This document shows positions 7,145-11,963 of a stretch of DNA of 11,963 bases, in pieces. The stretch spans positions 1 through 11,963 of the forward strand of contig FR895385.1 of NCBI GenBank assembly GCA_000435595.1. The letters run 5' to 3'. Both the position numbers and the translations under genes were made by a program. This DNA is from Firmicutes bacterium CAG:882 (GTDB lineage Bacteria > Bacillota > Clostridia > Lachnospirales > Lachnospiraceae). The notes under the pieces were generated by a model. The model was given only the letters and a program-made list of their open reading frames with translations, searched no databases and had not been told where the DNA came from. Numbering within the stretch: position 1 is the first letter of the stretch; the number at the start of each line of letters is the position of its first letter.

Positions 7145-7173
7145 ATCATAGCATGCTTTCAGACTTTAATCCA
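7145..7173 (-). promoter_or_regulatory. Extended -10 promoter of the ilvD operon
   Basis: TATGAT (7145-7150) preceded by TGC forms an extended -10 (TGnTATGAT). The -35 at the 17-base position, TGGATT (7168-7173), matches only three of six, which is usual for extended -10 promoters. The transcript would start near 7138, giving an untranslated leader of about 220 bases before ilvD. Confidence 0.55.
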
Positions 7174-7182
7174 GTAAATTTT

Positions 7183-7222
7183 AAAATATCGCCCTAAAAT
7201 ACTATACTGTGCACATTGGGCG
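7183..7222 (-). terminator. Weak terminator-like hairpin after leuB
   Basis: Five GC pairs CGCCC/GGGCG (7190-7194 and 7218-7222) around a 23-base loop, followed by ATATTTT. It begins right after the leuB stop codon. The stem is short for the loop, so termination would be partial and leuB transcripts might read into the ilvD leader. Confidence 0.35.
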
Positions 7223-8305
7223 TTATACTCTCTCTGCTATAAGGTCGCCCATCTGTGCAGTGCTGACCTGCTTCATGCCTTCTGCCATTATATCAACCGT
7301 TCTGTAGCCCTCTGCGATTACGCTCTTAACAGCCGCCTCAACCGCATCTGCCTCCTTGTCAAGGTCGAACGAATAGCGGAGCATCATGGCTGCCGAGAGA
7401 ATCGTTGCGATAGGATTAGCCTTATCCTGACCTGCAATATCAGGTGCAGCACCGTGGCTAGGCTCGTAAAGACCGAGCTTTCCCGCTCCGAGACTTGCCG
7501 ATGACAGCATTCCGATGGAGCCTGTAATCATGCTTGCCTCGTCTGAGAGGATGTCTCCGAACATATTCTCCGTGAGAACCACATCGAACTGTGCAGGATC
7601 CTTCACAAGCTGCATTGCACAGTTGTCGACAAGCATGTCCTCAACCTTAACCTCAGGGTAGTCCTTGGCAACCTCTGCGACAATCTTTCTCCAGAGTCTT
7701 GATGTATCAAGAACATTAGCCTTATCGACGCTTATAATATGCTTGTTTCTCTTCATGGCAATCTCAAATGCCTTGATTGCAATTCTTCTTATCTCATTCT
7801 CATCATACTTGAGCGTATCGACCGCCGTAACAACACCGTTCACTTCCTTGGTGCTTCTCTCTCCGAAGTAAAGACCGCCCGTGAGCTCTCTTACAATAAT
7901 CATGTCAAAGCCCTTATCAGCTACCTCCTCCTTGAGCGGACAGGCGCCCTTAAGCTCGCTGTACAGATAAGCAGGTCTTAAGTTTGCGAAAAGCTCAAGT
8001 CCCTTTCTGATTGCTAAAAGTCCTGCCTCAGGTCTCCTGTCAGGAGGAAGCTCATACCAGCTGTCAACTCCGACCCTTCCTCCGACCGCTCCGAGAAGAA
8101 CCGCGTCCGAAGCCTTGGCAGTGGCAAGTGCTTCATCCGTAAGCGGAACACCATAAGCATCTATCGAGCAGCCTCCCATAAGCACTTCCTTATATGTAAA
8201 TCTGTGGCTGTACTTCTCTGCCACCCGGTCGAGAACCTTTCTTGCTTCGCGCACAATCTCAGGTCCGATTCCGTCTCCCGGAATAAGTGTAACATTAAAT
8301 TCCAT
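7223..8305 (-). CDS. leuB: 3-isopropylmalate dehydrogenase
   Basis: Oxidises and decarboxylates 3-isopropylmalate to 2-oxoisocaproate, the last leucine-specific step before transamination, using NAD+ and a divalent metal. The 360-residue length is typical. Motifs: LIPGDGIGPEIV (7-18), substrate arginines in LLAIRKGLELFANLRPA (R100, R110) and VRELTGGLYFG (R139, Y146), K195, VDNCAMQLV (D227), the metal motif ENMFGDILSDEAS (D251, D255), and the NAD-binding GLYEPSHGAAPDIAG (278-292). The ATG at 8305 follows GGAGG by six bases; an in-frame ATG six codons upstream lies before that site and is rejected. Its promoter is about 100 bases upstream. leuA, leuC and leuD are not adjacent, and no T-box was seen in its leader. 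Confidence 0.96.
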   Translation of the reverse strand: MEFNVTLIPGDGIGPEIVREARKVLDRVAEKYSHRFTYKEVLMGGCSIDAYGVPLTDEALATAKASDAVLLGAVGGRVGVDSWYELPPDRRPEAGLLAIRKGLELFANLRPAYLYSELKGACPLKEEVADKGFDMIIVRELTGGLYFGERSTKEVNGVVTAVDTLKYDENEIRRIAIKAFEIAMKRNKHIISVDKANVLDTSRLWRKIVAEVAKDYPEVKVEDMLVDNCAMQLVKDPAQFDVVLTENMFGDILSDEASMITGSIGMLSSASLGAGKLGLYEPSHGAAPDIAGQDKANPIATILSAAMMLRYSFDLDKEADAVEAAVKSVIAEGYRTVDIMAEGMKQVSTAQMGDLIAERV

Positions 8306-8401
8306 AACATACCTCCAAATCACTGCCGTGCTTATGTGTCCGGCTGTCTTTTTTACTTTTCTAATTATGGTACATCAACTTTTTTTTAATTTCAAGTTAC
8401 G

Positions 8402-8433
8402 ATTATAACATATATTTGATTAAAATACATCAA
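8402..8433 (-). promoter_or_regulatory. Extended -10 promoter of leuB
   Basis: A perfect TATAAT (8402-8407) preceded by TGT makes a full extended -10 (TGTTATAAT). The best -35-like hexamer, TTGATG (8428-8433), is 20 bases away, longer than ideal. Transcription should start near 8395, leaving about 90 bases of leader before leuB with no strong hairpin in it. Confidence 0.55.
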
Positions 8434-8489
8434 TTAATATGCAGTGCTTTTAATTTTTAAAATTTCAATCTGTTTTTTACATTATTCAG

Positions 8490-8551
8490 ATTCAGGTGTC
8501 ATAACATGCTATACACGATTAAATTCATAGAGCATGTTTTGACACCTGAAT
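8490..8551. repeat. 62-base near-perfect inverted repeat upstream of leuB
   Basis: Arms of 24 bases (8490-8513 and 8528-8551) match at 22 positions around a 14-base loop; each arm has an outer ATTCAGGTGTCA and an inner AACATGCT block. No U-tract follows on either strand, so it is not an intrinsic terminator. It lies about 80 bases upstream of the leuB -10. It may be a small non-autonomous palindromic element or a large operator-like site. No target duplication is evident at the ends. Confidence 0.7.
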
Positions 8552-8568
8552 TCTAATTACAGAACAAA

Positions 8569-8588
8569 GAATGTGCCTTGGCACACTC
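8569..8588. repeat. Small palindrome in the yajC-leuB gap
   Basis: Nine-base arms GAATGTGCC/GGCACACTC (one mismatch that reads as a G-U pair) around two bases. On the minus strand it is followed by a U-rich TTCTTTGTTCT stretch, so it could act as a weak second terminator for transcription from yajC. Confidence 0.5.
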
Positions 8589-8594
8589 TTACGC

Positions 8595-8634
8595 CTGCGG
8601 CGGTCGCTTTCGACATCTGCATTGTACGCCGCAG
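8595..8634. repeat. GC-rich bulged stem-loop in the yajC-leuB gap
   Basis: Perfect eight-base arms CTGCGGCG/CGCCGCAG enclose a second stem GTCG/CGAC (8603-8606, 8611-8614) that stacks directly on one side, with a 12-base bulge (8615-8626) on the other. The stretch is much richer in GC than the surrounding AT-rich gap and holds no ORF. The design resembles a folded RNA domain or a repeat-element core more than an operator. Confidence 0.55.
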
Positions 8635-8653
8635 TGCGCATCCCCGCGGAACG

Positions 8654-8693
8654 TTTTTGTGTAATAGGAACGAAGTTTCCTGTTACACAAAAA
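8654..8693. repeat. 40-base palindrome with the GTGTAAYAGGA motif
   Basis: TTTTTGTGTAATAGGAA (8654-8670) pairs with TTCCTGTTACACAAAAA (8677-8693), 17 pairs with one mismatch (a G-U in RNA), around a six-base loop. Its right end is the U-tract of the yajC terminator. Because the U run is on the 5' side of the hairpin on both strands, it is not itself a terminator. A half copy of the same motif sits at 2423-2440. Confidence 0.65.
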
Positions 8694-8726
8694 ATACACC
8701 CTCCGCACCTTCAGTGCAAAGGGTGT
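8689..8726 (-). terminator. Intrinsic terminator of yajC
   Basis: Minus-strand hairpin with 13-base fully paired arms (8714-8726 and 8696-8708), two adjacent U-G pairs in mid-stem, a five-base loop, then A and six U (8689-8694). It starts about 40 bases after the yajC stop. Its build closely parallels the terminator at 2434-2466, including the paired wobble step. Confidence 0.88.
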
Positions 8727-8767
8727 ACACCTTGTAAGCTTATATCTGTCCGTTGTCACGACCAAGA

Positions 8768-9070
8768 TTACTTCTCCGGCTTCTCAACCTGAACGATAGC
8801 TGTCTTCTGCATCGGGATACGGCAGTTCTTGTTATTACCGAACTCTACAATAACAACATCATCTGTGATGTCAAGAACAACACCATAGAAACCGCTTGTC
8901 GTGAGAACGCTGTCTCCGACCTCCATAGATGCAAGTGTCTCATTGAGCTGCTTCTGCTGCTTCTTCTGTGGACGGATTGCTATAAAGTACATAAGTACAA
9001 CAAAAAATACAATATATCCAACTAATAAAAGAATTGACGATGCTCCGCCTGTTGCCTGTAATAATACCAT
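8768..9070 (-). CDS. yajC: Preprotein translocase accessory subunit YajC
   Basis: A 100-residue single-pass membrane protein that associates with SecDF-YidC at the Sec translocon. One hydrophobic helix spans about residues 13-32, followed by the family hallmark IRPQKKQQKQL (32-42) and the small beta domain VGDSVLTTSGFYGVVLDITDDVVIVEF (51-77). AAGGAGG lies six bases before the ATG. It has its own near-consensus promoter and a strong terminator, so it is probably a single-gene transcript. In many bacteria yajC lies by tgt or secDF; neither is seen here. Confidence 0.95.
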   Translation of the reverse strand: MVLLQATGGASSILLLVGYIVFFVVLMYFIAIRPQKKQQKQLNETLASMEVGDSVLTTSGFYGVVLDITDDVVIVEFGNNKNCRIPMQKTAIVQVEKPEK

Positions 9071-9117
9071 TTCTTTCCTCCTTGACCGGATTATATTGTG
9101 TGAACCGGCTGAAATCT

Positions 9118-9136
9118 ATATCATTATATATGATAT
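9118..9136. promoter_or_regulatory. Dyad over the yajC -10
   Basis: Perfect seven-base arms ATATCAT/ATGATAT around five bases, overlapping the -10 element. It could be an operator, but such dyads arise easily in AT-rich promoter DNA. Confidence 0.3.
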
Positions 9137-9151
9137 GTCCGATATTTGCAA
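9123..9151 (-). promoter_or_regulatory. Sigma-A promoter of yajC
   Basis: TTGCAA (9146-9151) and a perfect TATAAT (9123-9128) with a 17-base spacer. The transcript would start near 9116, some 45 bases before the yajC ATG. It lies just after the lipoprotein gene, for which I see no clear terminator, only a T-rich stretch. Confidence 0.7.
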
Positions 9152-9195
9152 TTAAAAAATTATAAACATTGCATCATCGCCATTTCTGCCATCGG

Positions 9196-11469
9196 TTAAT
9201 CCTGTTCATCAAGATAGAGCTTGGCTCTGTTCTGAATTATGGACGCTGCCTCCTCGGCACTCCTCTGCCCTGCGATAAAGCTCATTGTCTCCTCATAAAC
9301 TATATTGTAGATTGCCATGTCGTACTGCCTGCAGCCCGAAGCCGTGTGTGCAAGCCTGCGGATTGTGTCCGCCTCCTCCTCGGTTAGATTTCTGCTGTAC
9401 AGACTGTTCGCCACATGGTCGTCATCATACTCATGTAAAGCGGCATCGAGCTTTGCCTCAAACTTATCCTCGAACACGGAGAATTTTGACGGTTCAAAAT
9501 TCTCAAGATAATATTTCATAAACTCCCACGCGGCATCCTTATTTTCACTCATGTTGTTCACCGCCATGTTGTACTGAAACACCATCGTAGCTTCCGAATA
9601 TGATTTTGACGGATACCCTAAGTACGACTTATCAATATTCTTAAAGTCCGCGGCAATCCGCATGATTTCCACTATGTCCACGCTGTATTCCCCAAGCAGA
9701 ACCTCTTCATTTTGAAGCTTGGCATTCTTCTCATCCTCATCGGTCGATATGTATGTATCGGGAAGCGCCTGCACAACCTTTAACATATCCGTAAATTCAT
9801 CCGAATCAAAGCTGCATTCTCCCGTGTCCTTGTCATAAAATAAATCCATGGAATATCTTAAAAACCTGTCCAATATCTGATCATTTTTTCCGCTCAAAAA
9901 AAGCTGTGCACCGCTGTGACTCTCCAGCAGCTTATACATCGCACTAAAGCTCCACTCCTCATTTTCCTCAAGATATTCCGCTTTCCCGACAATCGATGAC
10001 AAACCAAATTCCGGTGCTATGACATAGAGCTTTCCGCCGCTGTCCAAGGCAGACACCACGCTCGGCATGAAATCCTCCCTGTGAATGTCGCTATCGCCAT
10101 CCATGTATGTGTACAAATCCGCTAAAATCCCCTTCTCTGCAAGGCTATCTATATTTATATCGTCATCACTGCTGAACCAGAATAAATCGGCACCGTTTCC
10201 CGTTATAAGGTCATTGTAAAACTTCGTGAGCGTCGTGCCATACTCCTCAGTATCGTAGTTATAGTAGGATTTAACCGTCAGATAGTATTCCGTGTTGTAT
10301 CTGTTGAATTTATTTATCGGCTCGGCGTATATCCATGACGGTGCAGTAAAAGCAGAGAGCACGATTTCCTTTCTTTCGCTCACCTCCGATGCCTGCATGC
10401 TTTTTATGATTGCAGCCTCAACCACAGCCTGTCCATACTGCGCTTCTGTCAGGCTGTCGGAATCATACACATCTGGCGCATCTATGCTGTTCACCGATAC
10501 CGCATAGAAATCCCCCGATTCCGATGCTCCGAATGCGGATTTGCCTGAATCCATAGAGCTTCCTATTCCGTAATCCTGCATACAGAAAACCGCCCTATAG
10601 GCTGTATTGTCGGAATCATACACATAAATATAATTCTCCGTGACAATGTAGAGTGCTCCGTCCTCCGTCAAGCCCGCTTTTCGCATCTGCGAAAAATAGA
10701 TGTCCGGCACATTTTCAAGCTTTTCTCCGAGTGTGCCGTTTTCCATATCGACGCTGCATATCTCGAACTTGTCAGCATTGTTGTTATATACCAGATACCA
10801 TCCGCCCGACGGTGCCGCAAGTATATAGTCATTATTGGAACGCAAGCCCTCTGCGGAATTGGCAGGCATATCCATAACCCTGAGAACCGCTCCGTCCCCA
10901 TCCGTATAGACAAGCTCTTTTCCGCTCTTTATACATATATTCCCCGCCGCATCAACATTTACCGCATCAACCGAGAACATCTCATTCTTATCCGACACTG
11001 CCCTCTCAGCTTTAGCAAGCCCGACCTGCCGTATCGGCTGAAATTTCTCATCGTAGAGCATGAGCTCCTTATTGGCATATCCCGCAAATCCACTTCCCGT
11101 CTCATAAAAGCTTTCGTAAATTCCAAGCTCGCTCTGCGTGTAATCCTCAGCATCAAATTTCCATGTGATGAGATAACTATTCATTGTCTTTTTGATGCTG
11201 TCATAATGCTTTCCGATTCCGTACACCGCCCTGTCATTGACAAACATATAATAAAACGCTCTCGTCGGTATAATATCCTCCGCGTCCAGCTCACACACGC
11301 GCTCAATGAATGTCGGCTTATATACAAGCGCCTCGCCCTCCGTCTCAGCAGTCACATCCTGTTTCGCATTTGGCTGCTTATCCTGCTCTCTGGTGCTGCA
11401 GCCCGCAAGAAGCAGTGCGGCAAATATGCCCGCGCACATTTTTATTCCTTTGTTAATCCTGTGTTTCAT
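9196..11469 (-). CDS. Large lipoprotein with C-terminal extracellular solute-binding (SBP) domain
   Basis: A 757-residue protein with a lipoprotein signal: basic start, hydrophobic core and lipobox LLAGC, with C24 the probable lipidated residue. Residues about 50-345 are built of short beta-rich blades (for example GALYIVTENYIYVYDSDN), suggesting a propeller-like sensor or ligand module. From about 366 the sequence reads as a family-1 solute-binding protein: FTAPSWIYAEPINKFN, LITGNGADLFWFSSDDD, and AVNNMSENKDAAWEFMKYYLEN near the end. Twice the usual size, with no permease or ATPase gene nearby. The ATG at 11469 follows GAGG by six bases and is preferred to the in-frame ATG at 11481. It overlaps the upstream HTH-like gene by 17 bases. 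Its last residues resemble those of the partial gene at the window edge. The ligand is unknown. Confidence 0.8.
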   Translation of the reverse strand: MKHRINKGIKMCAGIFAALLLAGCSTREQDKQPNAKQDVTAETEGEALVYKPTFIERVCELDAEDIIPTRAFYYMFVNDRAVYGIGKHYDSIKKTMNSYLITWKFDAEDYTQSELGIYESFYETGSGFAGYANKELMLYDEKFQPIRQVGLAKAERAVSDKNEMFSVDAVNVDAAGNICIKSGKELVYTDGDGAVLRVMDMPANSAEGLRSNNDYILAAPSGGWYLVYNNNADKFEICSVDMENGTLGEKLENVPDIYFSQMRKAGLTEDGALYIVTENYIYVYDSDNTAYRAVFCMQDYGIGSSMDSGKSAFGASESGDFYAVSVNSIDAPDVYDSDSLTEAQYGQAVVEAAIIKSMQASEVSERKEIVLSAFTAPSWIYAEPINKFNRYNTEYYLTVKSYYNYDTEEYGTTLTKFYNDLITGNGADLFWFSSDDDINIDSLAEKGILADLYTYMDGDSDIHREDFMPSVVSALDSGGKLYVIAPEFGLSSIVGKAEYLEENEEWSFSAMYKLLESHSGAQLFLSGKNDQILDRFLRYSMDLFYDKDTGECSFDSDEFTDMLKVVQALPDTYISTDEDEKNAKLQNEEVLLGEYSVDIVEIMRIAADFKNIDKSYLGYPSKSYSEATMVFQYNMAVNNMSENKDAAWEFMKYYLENFEPSKFSVFEDKFEAKLDAALHEYDDDHVANSLYSRNLTEEEADTIRRLAHTASGCRQYDMAIYNIVYEETMSFIAGQRSAEEAASIIQNRAKLYLDEQD

Positions 11470-11665
11470 CGTAAACCTCATTTCTATTCAGCCAGTCTCG
11501 CTCAATCTTGTTATAGACGCCCTCGCCGCATATTCCCGAATACACATCGACTGCATTGAGCCCGAGTTCCATGCGTCTGCCCCTTATAATTTCTCCTATG
11601 TAATTTTCATAATCGCTCTGCAAAGTTATACATTGCTCCTTCAAGACTGCATTATATTTTCTCAT
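11453..11665 (-). CDS. Small HTH (XRE-like) protein, possibly a truncated regulator
   Basis: A 70-residue protein whose middle, YIGEIIRGRRMELGLNAVDV (22-41) followed by YSGICGEGVYNKIE (42-55), has the spacing of a helix-turn-helix of the XRE/Rgg-like type (LG..I..RR...GL......GIC....Y.KIE). The long C-terminal TPR or sensing region such regulators normally carry is missing; the frame stops 15 residues after the motif, inside the start of the lipoprotein gene. It overlaps the upstream membrane-protein gene by 14 bases, so translation is probably coupled. It may be a compact DNA-binding protein or the remnant of a longer regulator. HTH assignment by eye only. Confidence 0.6.
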   Translation of the reverse strand: MRKYNAVLKEQCITLQSDYENYIGEIIRGRRMELGLNAVDVYSGICGEGVYNKIERDWLNRNEVYDETQD

Positions 11666-11861
11666 CCATGCGGCGGTTTATCTCCAAAAGCAGCTCCTCA
11701 AAATACAAAAGCTTTCTCACGATGTAATATAAAATGCCTAGGAAAATCAGGCTCCCTATTGCCACCGCAAAGTTTACTCCCGGAATGTCAATCAAAACAA
11801 GATTTACAACAATGTCCACGATACATAGAATTACAAAAATGGTATTCACACGTTTTTTCAT
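11652..11861 (-). CDS. Small two-helix membrane protein, function unknown
   Basis: A 69-residue protein with two hydrophobic segments (about 7-26 and 30-49), a basic N-terminus and a charged helical tail (about 50-69, EELLLEINRRMDEKI). It would sit in the membrane as a hairpin with both ends on the same side. The ATG lacks a good Shine-Dalgarno sequence (only GGA nearby). It overlaps the next gene by 14 bases. I recognise no family; the arrangement suggests it works with the HTH-like protein, perhaps as a membrane partner, but that is inference. Confidence 0.6.
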   Translation of the reverse strand: MKKRVNTIFVILCIVDIVVNLVLIDIPGVNFAVAIGSLIFLGILYYIVRKLLYFEELLLEINRRMDEKI

Positions 11862-11909
11862 GCTCTGTCATCCGTAAAGTTAATAATAATATTTTAAGTT
11901 TATTACTCA

Positions 11910-11963
11910 CTAATCCTTCTCGTCAAGGTACAGCTGCACCCTGTCCTGTATAATCTTCCCCAC
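11910..11963 (-). CDS. C-terminal end of a second SBP-type lipoprotein (partial)
   Basis: The last 17 codons of a gene entering from the right edge: VGKIIQDRVQLYLDEKD then TAG. The complete lipoprotein in this window ends ASIIQNRAKLYLDEQD, identical at 10 of 16 aligned positions and ending at the same point, so this is almost certainly a tandem paralogue. It is followed after 48 bases by the two-helix membrane protein gene. Nothing else of the gene is visible. Confidence 0.75.
   Translation of the reverse strand: MGKIIQDRVQLYLDEKD

Noticed and set aside
6916..7222. T-box riboswitch or leader-peptide attenuator before ilvD
   Set aside because: No GGGTGG-type T-box sequence, no clean terminator U-tract after hairpin C, and the short ORFs in the leader lack ribosome sites and runs of Leu, Ile or Val codons.
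8306..8401. Regulatory RNA in the short leuB leader
   Set aside because: A/T-rich stretch with no stable hairpin; I see only the ribosome site.
8654..8693. 40-base palindrome as a bidirectional terminator
   Set aside because: On both strands the U run lies before the hairpin and A follows it, the wrong order for intrinsic termination.
11862..11909. Promoter between the partial lipoprotein and the two-helix membrane protein
   Set aside because: AT-rich, but no -35/-10 pair with proper spacing.
11306..11953. Plus-strand ORF of 215 codons at the right end
   Set aside because: Runs antisense across four minus-strand genes, three of them with overlap coupling; no ribosome site or recognisable domain.

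Overview
The window reads as a piece of a low-to-mid GC Firmicutes chromosome, most likely a gut-type Clostridia of the Lachnospiraceae kind. The basis is strong GGAGG ribosome sites, sigma-A promoters, U-rich intrinsic terminators, a PadR/HAAS/DUF4097 cassette and very large solute-binding lipoproteins without permeases. Every gene I can support lies on the minus strand, so the window is transcribed from high to low coordinates. I see no tRNA, rRNA, CRISPR array, transposase or phage gene.

Right end (11963 to 9196): the last 17 codons of a lipoprotein-like gene, then three overlapping genes: a 69-residue two-helix membrane protein, a 70-residue protein that looks like an isolated HTH_XRE-type domain, and a 757-residue lipoprotein with an N-terminal propeller-like half and a C-terminal extracellular solute-binding half. 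The C-terminal residues of the partial gene match those of the large lipoprotein, so this is a tandem paralogue array with two tiny genes between the copies.

Middle (9195 to 2434): yajC has a near-consensus promoter and a strong terminator. A 462-base gap (8306-8767) follows, holding that terminator, a chain of four further palindromes and the leuB promoter. Then comes branched-chain amino acid synthesis: leuB, a 307-base gap (6916-7222) holding a promoter and a three-hairpin leader, then ilvD, ilvB and a glycosyltransferase gene ending at a strong terminator. IlvB makes acetolactate or acetohydroxybutyrate, IlvD dehydrates the dihydroxyacids to the keto acids of valine and isoleucine, and LeuB acts in the leucine branch. 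No ilvN, ilvC or leuACD lies in the window. The glycosyltransferase is an unexpected operon member.

Left end (2384 to 1): a PadR repressor gene with a consensus promoter whose -10 region and spacer sit inside a 23-base dyad (a probable self-operator), overlapped by a HAAS/DUF1700 membrane protein gene, followed by a DUF4097 beta-repeat membrane protein and the start of a response regulator gene. This looks like an envelope-sensing module.

The most unusual material is non-coding: the ilvD leader, the palindrome chain between yajC and leuB, and a 17-base motif fused to the U-tracts of two different terminators.
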